From the NCBI GenBank assembly GCA_963854835.1, contig OY978529.1, forward strand, positions 42,032,055 through 42,096,054: a stretch of 64,000 nucleotides of DNA, read 5' to 3'. The translations under genes and the position numbers were made by a program. Below, in pieces: positions 12,311 to 22,340 of this stretch (position 1 is the first letter of the stretch; every line of letters starts with the position of its first letter). The notes under the pieces were generated by a model. That model saw only the letters and a program-made list of their open reading frames with translations, had not been told where the DNA came from and made no database searches. This stretch comes from Megamerina dolium. Taxonomy: Eukaryota; Arthropoda; Insecta; Diptera; Megamerinidae.

Positions 12311-13640
12311 ATGATATAGTTCTGTCAAAGATTGTGTCAAACATCAGTGACCCGTTAGGGAAAAACACCAAGTAAAAAATAAGCTATGGGGAAAAAACGA
12401 TTTTGACAGTTTGCTAAGGCAGTTTTTTTGATGTTGAGAAATTCTCAAAATATTCTTTCAAAGATTTTTTTAAACATTTTCTTTCTATACGAATACGCAT
12501 AGATTTCTATCGATGTTTCTATCTTCCAAAATGTACCAATATTGCATCGCGAACCATATATTGTGAAACTCTGTCTTAATATATATTTACTCATATTGTA
12601 TTTCATACTTAAAATATTTATGAATGTATGCCATCACAAATTATGTTCCTTTTTTTTGTTTTTGTTTTCGTTGTATGTTTGCAATTTAAAATTCTGAGCC
12701 TATGATCCACTACCTGCCCCAATATAAATTTTCACATCAAATAGGTACGAGTTCGTAACATACATATGATAGCATCAAAAATATATAGATATAAGTAAAT
12801 GAAAAGGCAAAAAATACAACAACAACAAAAAAAAACGCAATTCATATAAAGAGACTATGTTAACATGTATGTATGTCTCCCTTGAGGCATATGTATGGCA
12901 CTTATGTATGTACATACTTTCATATAGGTAGGCATATGAAAAAAGTAAAAAAAAAAATATGCCATTTGACGGGTAATTGAGATGTACAATCATACTAGAA
13001 CAACGAATACGAACATTTCGATGCATATACTACTAACATACTATCCCTTTAGGGAATCAGACATTTTAAAAAAAAGGCCTCCTCTTATGTAAGCTATGCT
13101 CATCTGTAGTACAGTACTATTTCCTATTGAAATGGGAATAATAGCTAAGGATAATATTGTGCTGTAAAAAAAAATGATAGAAAAATGTTTAGAAATATGT
13201 GTTGTTGTTCTACAAAATTTCAAAAATTTATGTTGGTTTTGAATTTTCTATTTCAATGTGCAAATGAAAAATATTTGATAGAAAATATTTGTGCTTTCGA
13301 AAACTGAATTCTCAAATTTTTTTTTTGTACAATAGACCTGTCTTCAAAATTATTTGGAAATCAATTTTTTGCACTCCAGAAAATCGATCATCATTATTTG
13401 CTTAGTTTTGATGGAACCCAAAACTGTTGTTCTACCCGAGGATCGAAGTTCATTTTAGCTTATGGTTTCTATGTCATATTGGCACAGAATTTTTAATAAA
13501 TATGATTTGTGTTATATTCTTTAATGTACATATATTTTTTGCTTTCTAAATAAATTGATTCATTCAATAATGGCTTCATATTGATCTCACACAACACATT
13601 GCTTTCTAGGTAGCTGGGTATTTTATGTCTTTTGAGAGTC

Positions 13641-13662
13641 ATGTGTGTGTGTGTGTGTGTGT
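13641..13662. repeat. TG dinucleotide microsatellite
   Basis: An uninterrupted TG tract in AT-rich sequence. Confidence 0.9.
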
Positions 13663-14734
13663 ATGTGTGCAGAAAATTGATTATCATAAACATATTGTGT
13701 AAAAAATTCCCTTATTTTTTCACTGCCACAATATCTTCTGTATGCCTCTGTTTTGCAATACATATTATTCAATACATTGTGGAATAAAATTTTGGCTGTT
13801 GTACAATACTCGTATATGTTGCCCTTCTTTCATCAGTTTATTTTTTTTTTTTATATCTTACGATATATTTATTTCGCATGTCACTCATGTGAATATATTG
13901 TATGTAGTAAAAATATATAATGTAGAGGTATATATATGAGTGTCCTTGTTGAAATTCAGGACTATCAAGTATATGTACTCCTTATGTGTACACGAATGGT
14001 AAGTACTTAATATAGTACACGTGTATTAAGGATAAAAAAAAATATTATATATATAATGACTAGCTCTGAAGTAAAAATTTGGAAAAAAATCCATATAGAG
14101 TCGATAGTCAATTTTTTTGGAGGTATTTGGTTATTCTAATTTTGATTTTTATGGAGGTAGCACATGTCCAAAAATCCTTGGACAACATTTTCCTTCAGGC
14201 TTGTATTTTGTGCTTAAAAGTCTAATAAAATGATACTACAAATGATCGTTGTCGTTGCTTCAATCCATCAGTGCTAATACTAGAAAAGATCTACTAGATA
14301 TTAGCCCCTTCAAAATGGATTCAAGCTCTTGCTACATCACTTTAGGCTCATACCATAGCTCCTTTGAAGAGTTTGCTGTTGGGCCACAATTTCCAATGGG
14401 TATACGTTTACGTACTAGCAGTTATTTGAGTATATAGAGGAAATGTTCAAAAATATTGGTGTTAAATATTATGAGTAGAGCAGGTGAACGATGCTGTGTT
14501 GTGCTATATTGCGGCTCTTGCTGCTATGTTACGTTAGTTAAGATATACATACAAATTTTTTGCAAAGTCTCATGTGAAATTTAATGTAAAACAGATATAT
14601 GTACATAACTATATATACACCTACATTTTTCGATGGTAAGTACATACGTATATATACAGGGTTAGGCAATTGAAGTGTTACCTATTCAAGTGACCATATG
14701 TTTTAGTTGTGTGAAATTATTTTTTATTGAAATA

Positions 14735-15303
14735 CTTACTTACTTATTTACTTATATGGCCATAACAACTGAATATCGATTTGGGCCGAATATGACATGC
14801 TTCGCCAGCCATCTCTGTTCTTCGCTAGCTGGCGCCAGTTAGAAATTCCAAGCGCTGTCAGGTTCTCCAGGACTTGGTCTATCCATCGGAGGTTAGGTCT
14901 TCCTCTTCCGAATATATCACCTTCTTAGCTGGAGCGTGTTCTTTCATTCGCTCTACATGACCTAGCCAGCGCAGCCGCTAGATTTTGATGCGCTTTACTA
15001 TGTCAATATCGGCATACAGCTCGTACATCTCATAGTTGTACCTTATTCGGTACTCGCCACCAACGCAAATAGGTCCAAAGATCTAGCGCAGGACTTTTCT
15101 CTCGAAAACTCCAAGCATTCGCTCATCTGAGGTGGAAATTGACCAGGCTTCAGCGCCATATGTTCGGACAGGCATGATGAGAGACTTGTAGAGTGTAGTT
15201 TTCGTTCTTCGAGAGAGGGCGCTCGACTTCTCAATTGCTTACTTATCCCAAAGTAGCACCTGTTTGCAAGAGTGATCCTTCGCAATATCTCCAGGCTGAC
15301 GTC
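14735..15303 (-). mobile_element. 5'-truncated (TAAG)n non-LTR retrotransposon, copy 2
   Basis: Inserted in the Tc1-like element in minus orientation, with the 9-bp target duplication ATTGAAATA at 14726-14734 and 15304-15312. The left end is the element's 3' terminus, (CTTA)n followed by TATGGCCATAACAACTGAAT. Reading minus, the sequence encodes DVSLEILRRITLANRCYFG and then the RSRAPSLEERK... and LEFSREKS... segments, homologous out of frame to copies 1 and 3. Only the last third of the ORF is present. Confidence 0.9.
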
Positions 15304-15349
15304 ATTGAAATAAATTACAAAAATTGTGAAAATAATTAAAATTTCATAA

Positions 15350-16672
15350 TCTATTCGCTCTAGCTCGATGTGGCCACCTTTTGCCTTGATAATGGCCTTG
15401 AAACGGTTAAACAATGACTTGCATGTTGCACGAATGTGATCTCTCGGTATTTTAGCCCATTCCCGAACAATGGTTTTTTTCAGCGCATCGATATTTGCAT
15501 ATTTTTTTTGGCCTCACCTTGCCCACCAATATGGCCTATATGGAAGAGTCCATCGGATTTGGATCTGACGAATTCGAAAGCCATTGTGTGGACGAAATGA
15601 AGTGTGAAACATGAGTCTTATTGGAATGTCCATGATCTGCGACCGAAATGTTTGGGTGTCCATGGCTCTAAAGAAACTTCCAAAATATTTTCCCGATAAT
15701 AAGTCGCATTGACTTTGACACCATGCTCGATGAAAACGATTGGAGAGCGTCCATCGGCGGTCACAGCTGCTCATGCCATTACTTGAGATGGAAAATAACT
15801 TCAAGTGGCCATTCATAGGCTCAAAATTTCGGAAGTGTATTCCGTTAAGTGCCGTAGCTCAGTGGTTAGTGTGTTTGCCTTCTGATCTGTAGGTCGTGGT
15901 TCAATCCCCGGCTGATGCATAACAAATTTAATATCGATAAGATTTTTTTTTCGAACGGTACCCACCTGTCGGCAAGCAATTGGCAATTCTTCCGACAGTC
16001 ACAATTTGCCATGAAAAAGCTTCTTAAAGAACTCTGTGACAAAGCTCAGAAAAAGTGATGTCACAAGTGTTCTGCCGTTCGGAACCGGCTAAAATAAGTC
16101 GGTCCCTTCTAATATTGTCCAAAATTTAAGACGCACAACAGTAATGGAAGAGAAGCTCGGCCAATGAGCCCTTTGGGGCTTTATGTGCCACATATTTATT
16201 TTTTATTTTTTTTATTCCGTTAAGTAAACACGATCATTTTGAGAGTGCTCAATAGAAAAATTTTTCTTATCAGAGAACACAATGTGTGGAAATTCGCCGC
16301 GTTCGTGCAAGCGTAACAACTCCTTTGCTCTTTCGAATCTAACTCACTGTTACTTTGGTGTAAGATTGTGTGCCTTTTGTAACTTTGTAAGGCTTTATCT
16401 TGACCTCATTTTGGAATATAGGTCGAAAGCTTCGCTGGGATATTTACAGTTCTTTTGCCATTTGATTACCACTACGACGTTGATTTCGTTCAAGTGTAGC
16501 GTTCACTTTCTGAACCATTTTAGGTGATGCTGCTAATTTTTTTTTTCGTCGACCACCATAACGTTTGGCAATGCTGCCTGTATTGACTTTGAGATGTTTG
16601 AGCTCACAAGCAATAATTGGTTATGGTTTTTCAGCCAAATATAACGCAATCACACTATTACGTTTGAATTCC
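15350..16672 (-). pseudogene. Broken Tc1-type transposase
   Basis: The probable start is at about 16672 (minus), encoding MEFKRNSVIALYLAEKP, a helix-turn-helix region continuing into SIAKRYGGRRKKK, then VNATLERNQRRSGNQMAKEL. After a frame change comes FSDKKNFSIEHSQNDRVY (16250-16215), holding the first catalytic Asp. The SINE insertion cuts here. Downstream are the WLSNSSDPNPMDSSI block (about 15590-15545), which corresponds to the usual SPDLNPIEN region, then KKTIVREWAKIPREHI and RFKAIIKAKGGHIE at the C terminus. In-frame stops, frameshifts and the SINE make it non-functional. Confidence 0.85.
15850..16212 (+). mobile_element. Full-length tRNA-derived SINE with 12-bp target duplication
   Basis: The head is tRNA-like: TGCCGTAGCTCAGTGGTTAG with an A box at 15855-15865 (TAGCTCAGTGG) and a B box at 15898-15907 (GGTTCAATCC), the expected internal pol III promoter. 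The unrelated body includes GAACGGTACCCACCTGTCGG, AACTCTGTGACAAAGCTCAG and GTGATGTCACAAGTGTTCTG, and ends in a T-rich ATTTATTTTTTATTTTTTT tail. An exact TATTCCGTTAAG duplication lies at 15838-15849 and 16213-16224. The 3' end differs from the 40.5-kb copy, lacking the TCTCTGAGAGGACA/GGTTAGGTTATG end, so two tail variants exist. The insertion is inside the transposase of the Tc1-like element and so is younger than it. Confidence 0.93.
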
Positions 16673-16837
16673 ATTTCGAATAGCTTTTGTCCTATAAAAC
16701 TTAGACTCAAATACTTGTGGTAGTTTGTAAACAATATAAACAGCTGTTATTGGTATGTAGTTTCACGTAGTTGGCAATATCGGTTTGATCGATAGACCTA
16801 TGTGTAGTTGGTAACACTTCAATCGCCTAACCCTGTA

Positions 16838-17689
16838 TATATATATGTATATTCATAGGTACATATATCTTGTAGATTTGGCTCATCACGCAAATATACA
16901 CAAATATTGCACGCAAAAGCATATAAGTGTTGGTGATATGTGCCAAGTATAGCCAAGTGTATATAGCGTTTCAATAAATTTTCATTAAATTTTAAATGAG
17001 CTTAATGTCACTACAAAATAAGTAAAGCAAACACAATGAATAAATAAAAAAAAAATTTTAGGTGAACATTTCGTATGTTAAAACGGGTTTGAATTTTTCG
17101 ATTATCCACTAATTTTGATGATGTAAAGGTAGACACAATTTGATAGTTCGAAAGTAGAGCATATTTTGTTGAGAAATATTTTGTTGTTAGTAGTGCCAAA
17201 ACTAAAAGAAATATAACAAAGTTTTCTGATACAAATTATTTAGTTAGTAAGCTCAGGTGAGCATTTGAAAGTGCTAGAAGATTGTAAATACAATATAAAG
17301 GAAGAGTCTTTAGTTTAGGGTATTTTTTATTTCTAACGCATAGAATTTCGTTGTATCAAAATTTTTGTAGATTTCAGGCAACTTTTGTGGAAAAATTTCC
17401 CTTGGATCCACATTAAACTTAGGTGAAGAATTGTGTCTTAAATAAACTTTGTAGAGCAATTGTTATTTCTTTCATTTAGATATTTTATTCTAGAAGGAAC
17501 TAAATCTATTTTTTATTTCTCTTTACAGATTCACTATTTTCAAATAGGTAAGTTATTTGATTACATCGCAATATACCAATGGATGGCAAGGATTTAAGGG
17601 AATATTAATTGATGAATATAGCAAACGACGAATTAACATGAACCTCAGCAACTATTGGGCTTAAACTACGAATATAATATTATTTTGAC
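16838..17689. other. Non-coding stretch
   Basis: AT-rich, with no recognisable gene, motif or repeat beyond a short A/T tract near 17045. Confidence 0.5.
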
Positions 17690-18530
17690 CATCAGATATA
17701 TATATTAGTAAATGGGTGGTAATTGTATGACTCTAACGCGCATGTCTCATACAAAAGTATGTGGCTTAATTCGTTTTTTCACATTTTGAACGCGAAAATG
17801 TAAAGCATTCATACTAAAACTTGGCACGTAAAATTGTTTTGATAATAGAATAGATATATTAAGCAATGGGCGTAATCGGATGAAAACCACACCTACCTGC
17901 CATACAAAAATATCATGTTAAATGTATGTTTTCACACTTTGAGAACAAAAATGAAATTCTATCACATTGAAATTTGGTACATAAAGTTAATTTAATCACA
18001 GAATAGACATATGAGATATATGAGTGCAATAGGATGAGCGCCACTCGTAACCTCCATACAAAAGCATGTTATTGAGTGTGTGTTTTTACATTTTGAGCAT
18101 GAAAATCAAAAGCTTTTGTACTAAAATTCTATATATAGTTAGTCTCCTAACATACAATATATATATATATAAGGAAATAGCGTAATCGAATGAAGTACAC
18201 ACCTACTGCCAATACAAAATTATGGTGTTGAGTGTGCTTTTGTCACACTTTTTTGTACGAAAATATAATTGCATCTAACTGAAACTTGGTACATGCGATT
18301 ATATTTACTAGTAAATATACATATTCGAAAATGAGAGCAATCAGATGAAAATCACACCTACCTCCCATATAAATTTATGCTTTCGAAGATAACTTTTTAC
18401 ATTTTCCGCGTGATAGTATAACGTTATTATGTTGAAACTTGCCACAAAATATTATTTTTTGTCAATGTGCGAATATGCTTGCAAATGGACACTATCGGAT
18501 GAAAATCTTGCCTACACGCAGAACAAAAAA
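17690..18530 (+). repeat. Tandem array A2 of the ~153-bp satellite family
   Basis: Five to six diverged units, each with an ATACAAAAGTATG- or ATACAAATTTATG-type anchor, a TTTCACATTTT block, GAAAATNTAAAG, CTGAAACTTGGTACAT and ATTATATTTACTA. Same orientation as the array at 1-905. No coding potential. Confidence 0.85.
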
Positions 18531-19570
18531 ATATTATTATTTCAGTATTACCAAAGTTGAGCTTTAAATTTCATTTTTTTATGTTTCAATTCCAACGATC
18601 TTGTCATATAATGTAGAATTTGTCGCAACTAAATACCCTAAAAACTAAGTCAAAAAGTCATTCTTTCTTATCACCGCCTAAAGCAGCAGAGGTGTAGATA
18701 TTTTTTTTTTCTTTTCTGAAATAGATTTCTAAATCAAAAATTTTTGAAAATTACTAAAAATGTTGCTGACTTAAAAATTTATGAAAATATTCATTGTTAA
18801 CCTTTCCGCCAGACATTGTTTGTATTTTCATTTAATTCGTTACGTGGCCAAAATATATATTAACCGTTGTTGCCAATCAAAATATAAGCTATAACAGCTA
18901 TGCTAGGAAATGTTGAAATGTTTCAACAATTCAGCGTATATTATCTTTTAACTAAATTACCCCATTGCTTATATGTCGAAGGTGTAATATCCTTTGGTTT
19001 ACTCGCAATAGAGACATTGTTTCCATTACACATACACACCCACACACACACACACACCTAGATTCGTTGTACTTTTGCTATGGATTAGTTTTAAATTTAT
19101 ATACTTCATCGTATGCACGTATGCCTTATCCATCCATTTGAAAATTTATGCACATATTGATGTTCTCTCTCTCTCTCAATATTCATATGATTTTTTTTTG
19201 TTGTTCCCTAACCAAGAGGTATTCGATGAGCATTAAAATGATCTAGGAAGAAATATTTTTAAGAGTTAAAGTAATTGTCCTAGAAGCATATTAGGTCATA
19301 TTAGTCTAGCCAATAAGTAGAACTGTCATCGATTTATTTGGCTCGAATATAACCCCTCTTACCCATAGCAAGCTGACTGACTGGCTAATCAAGTCAGTTT
19401 GAATATTTTTGTTGTTTTTGAATCAAACTTCACATAAATGATGTCAAATGATTTGGGAAAATAAACAAATAAATAAACAAAAAATTGTGTAAAATAAAAG
19501 TAAAAACAAAACAAAGCAAAATAAATAGAGGAAAGGAAATTTTTGTGTTCTAGAAAATAGATAAATTCAA
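18531..19570. other. Upstream region of the host gene
   Basis: No frame or TE is recognised. It contains a short CA microsatellite (about 19030-19060) and a CT run at about 19166-19178. An A-rich leader-like stretch immediately precedes the start codon at 19571. No convincing TATA box or initiator could be fixed by eye. Confidence 0.45.
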
Positions 19571-21185
19571 ATGGACTCTTCAAATACTAATCCCACAAAT
19601 GAATCGACAAGAGAGCAAAATAATGGAGAAAATGCTCAAGATGAAATTGCAGCTTCAACAAGTCCTGAGGCCAATGACAATGCCGATATAACTAAGGCTA
19701 GAGATATTTCAAGCAGTGTGGAAGAATTGGTTTTGGTTCCCTTGAAAAGTTGTCTAATTGTGGAGAATGTCAAAGAATATGTACGCCAAATTGAAAATTT
19801 GAAAGCCGAAAAGGAGAAAGTCACTTTAGAATTATATACTATGGTAAAGAATCGCCTTGAAATGACCAAGGAAACACAAGAAATGAATAATGGTGATGAT
19901 AATATTGTGATAACGGATGTTGAAAATTGGGCGGGAAATTTGACGGAGATTGAAAATGCAAAAGAGACACAAGAGTCAACACCACCACCAACAATGCAAG
20001 AGCCACAGCATGATCCCTCGGATCGAGAGAATAAAGAGATTGCTGATCGCTTTAGACAAATCATGGAAATGTTTGATAATTTTACGAAAAATTTGGAAAG
20101 TCTTGATATTCCGGTTACTGCTAAAACATCGCCAAATCTGCAGCGTAGAAGGCATTCGACTAGCTCCAAAGATTCTAAAGATATTACTCCACGTGTACAT
20201 CGAAGTCGATATACGGATTATCTAATGGAATTGAATGCGAAAAAGGCAACAGCTAAAGGTAATATTTTGAAATTGGTTTTTTGTGTGAAATCTTTCTAAC
20301 AATATTGTCGGTATCAAAGACATTGAAAACTATCAAGATGGCGGTGAAACCCAAACCGTTGAGGCATCTTCAAGCAGCTACGTAGCTACGGAGGTAAAAA
20401 ATAAAGATATTGCAACCGCTGTAAGCGGTATACATCTTGCCACCATTGAACCAACGTTACCACCGACTGTTAATTTCATAAACGAACAGGAATCCGCAAA
20501 TTGTACAATTGCCTGCCAAACTATCACAGGTTATCAGAGTGCCGCTGTCTCAGCGCTAAACTCTGTTGCAACATCAATTGCGGGCTTGAGTACTTGGAAT
20601 GAACAACAGAACAATGCGCAGAATGACAGTCAACACCAGGTAGCACCAATTTTAATTGAACCAAAACGAGATACTACCGATGAGAAAGGCTCTCCTTCAA
20701 GTGGCGCCACTCTTTTGACGGATCTCGAAACAGATCCAGGTCAGTTGCCTTCAAATAAATACAATTCTGACGAGTCGGGTTTAACATTGGTCAAACTTTC
20801 GGAACCACCATCGATGATTGAGCTCACAGAATGTCGACATCGATCACCGTCACCCTGTGAACGAACCTTTCATACGATACACATTGAAGCCGTTTCAATG
20901 CCTTCGTCCAGTCTGATGCAACGACCACCGTTGTGCCGACGACTTTTGCATGTTCTTACCGATCTGGGCGCAGCGATTTGCCTATGCTTACGCGTCAATA
21001 AGGATTGTCTATTTTGTATTGGTTTTTTTATTGCCTTCGTAGTGAGCGCTTCCTTTTTGACCGCGTTTTTCTATCGTACCCTCGATACGAATACTAAATT
21101 GCATCATCAGGCGCAGTTGAATGGTGTCGATACTAATGATATATTTCTTTTTGGACCACCTTCAGCAAATCGAAATTATATTTGA
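19571..21185 (+). CDS. Unrecognised two-exon gene; predicted 517-aa tail-anchored membrane protein
   Basis: Exon 1 is 19571-20258 and exon 2 is 20320-21185. The ATG has a fly-like context (TTCAAATGG) and an in-frame TAA nine bases upstream. The 61-bp intron (20259-20319) begins GTAATA, has CTAAC near its middle and ends in AAAG. Phase-1 joining restores one frame of 518 codons including the stop. Residues 1-50 are acidic and Asn/Ser-rich. Residues about 65-105 (VKEYVRQIENLKAEKEKV...) look like a coiled coil, with a second helical stretch at 153-178. Residues 185-215 are basic and Ser-rich. Exon 2 is Ser/Thr/Gln-rich to about residue 425. A single hydrophobic segment lies at about 458-480 (CIGFFIAFVVSASFLTAFF), followed by a 36-residue tail ending in GPPSANRNYI. 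No signal peptide is seen. The architecture fits a tail-anchored ER, nuclear-envelope or mitochondrial outer-membrane protein. The family is unknown to me and the gene-model confidence is moderate to high. Confidence 0.8.
20259..20319 (+). other. 61-bp GT-AG intron of the host gene
   Basis: The donor is AAAG|GTAATA. A branch-like CTAAC lies at 20296-20300, 19 bases before the acceptor CAAAG|AC. The exon 1 frame meets an in-frame TAA within the intron/exon 2 reading (20298-20300), while splicing fuses it in phase 1 with the exon 2 frame. Size and signals are typical of short fly introns. Confidence 0.8.
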
Positions 21186-21348
21186 CCAACGAGATTTACG
21201 TATCTCACTTTGATTTTGGCTTATTGAATTCGATGCTAACTTTTTTCATGTTGGCCATCTCTCTCTCTGTTGTCGTTATTTTTGTAACTATATATATTTT
21301 TGTTTTATCTATTTGTATTATCCATCTATTTTGAGTACTAAGCTTTTT

Positions 21349-21354
21349 AATAAA
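21349..21354 (+). terminator. Candidate poly(A) signal AATAAA for the host gene
   Basis: A perfect AATAAA lies 164 bases after the stop codon, in TTTTTAATAAAACATAT. A second AATAAA occurs in TTCAAATAAATGTAA near 21435. Either could be used. Confidence 0.55.
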
Positions 21355-21529
21355 ACATATATGTGTATATGTAACTCTCTAACCATCCAATAGATGGTTA
21401 AGATATTGTATGGAAAGTTGTGTTTCTTTCAAATAAATGTAATTTGGCCATAATTTATTGGAGGTTTTATTTAGGTTTTAGTGTTTTAGCTCGAAGCTTC
21501 AACGAAAGTCAGACAATCTGGAGCGTTTT

Positions 21530-22340
21530 TATAAGTGTTCTCTAAGTATCATAATTGTGGAGCAATCGAATTGAATCCCACACAAAAGTACGCTTCCGTA
21601 TGTATGTTTTCACACTTTCCAACGAAAATATGAATCAATCGTCCTGAAACTTAGTATTTAAAGTGAATTTGATCACAGAATGTACAAGAATAGAAAACAG
21701 ATATAATAAGATGACAACTACGAGTACCTTCCATACAAAAGTGTTTGATCGAAAGCATGTTTTTGCTCTTTAAGCATGAAAATGTAAAGTTATCAAGCTA
21801 AAACTCACAACACACGATTATCTGTAATAGTTAATAGATACATAAAAAAATGGATTGAATCTGATAAAAACTACTCCTACCTCCCATAGAAATTTCTGTT
21901 TTGGTATGCATGTTTACACACTTTTCATATGAAAATATAAAGTTATCAAGTTGAAATTTGGTACATACCAATTACTTTGCTAAAAAATAGAGAAGTTCGA
22001 AAATGGGTAGAATCGGATAAAAACTACGCTTACCTCCCATAGAAATTTCTGTGTTGGTATGCATGTTTACACACTTTTCATATGAAAATATAAAGTTATC
22101 AAGCTGAAATTTGGTACATACCAATCATTTTCCTAAAAAATAGATATGGTCCAAAATGTGCAAAATCGATTGATAACTACGCTTACCTCTCATACAAATC
22201 CTTGTAAAAAACATGTGTAAAACTATAAGACTAATACTCGGTGTATACAATTCTTTCCATTAATGTACGAATATGTTTGAAAATAAGCACAATCGAGTGA
22301 ACATGCACATATTCAGCACAAACTTATTTTTTTTTCAACA
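21530..22340 (+). repeat. Tandem array A3 of the ~153-bp satellite family
   Basis: Starts just downstream of the host gene. The units carry CC(A/C)ATACAAAAG or CCCATAGAAATTTCTG anchors, TTTACACACTTTTCATATG, GAAAATATAAAGTTATCAAG and TGAAATTTGGTACATACCAA. Two central units (about 21870-22170) are nearly identical to each other, suggesting recent local duplication. Same orientation as the other arrays. Confidence 0.87.

Larger units (their letters stand above)
10330..14655. other. Long AT-rich non-coding stretch
   Basis: No protein-like frame is visible. Contents include a short hairpin at 11100-11120 (AGTCACCG, 5-nt loop, CGGTGACT), CAA/TTG trinucleotide runs around 11570-11600 and 11700, a TA run at about 11795, a TGACGTCA-containing short repeat at 12206-12310, and a TG microsatellite at 13641-13662. 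Confidence 0.5.
14657..16835 (-). mobile_element. Tc1-like DNA transposon carrying two nested insertions
   Basis: Terminal inverted repeats of 26 bp lie at 14657-14682 (CAGGGTTAGGCAATTGAAGT...) and 16810-16835; they match at 25 of 26 positions and are flanked by TA on both sides. The full span is 2179 bp. Taking out the SINE plus one duplication copy (375 bp) and the retrotransposon plus one duplication copy (578 bp) leaves about 1226 bp, the normal length of a Tc1/mariner element. The transposase runs on the minus strand. The TA target, TIR start CAGGG and transposase motifs assign it to the Tc1/mariner superfamily, probably the Tc1 side. Confidence 0.93.

Noticed and set aside
15514..15816. 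100-codon minus-strand open frame
   Set aside because: It is out of frame relative to the Tc1 transposase; the true frame (NSSDPNPMDSSI...) has stops.
15850..15920. tRNA-like sequence with good A and B boxes
   Set aside because: It is the head of a SINE: a body and tail follow, a 12-bp target duplication flanks the whole unit, and another copy exists at 40.9 kb. The acceptor stem does not pair as in a working tRNA gene.
19636..20169. 177-codon minus-strand open frame opposite exon 1
   Set aside because: It is the antisense shadow of the host gene's exon 1; the plus strand has start context, a coiled coil and consistent splicing.
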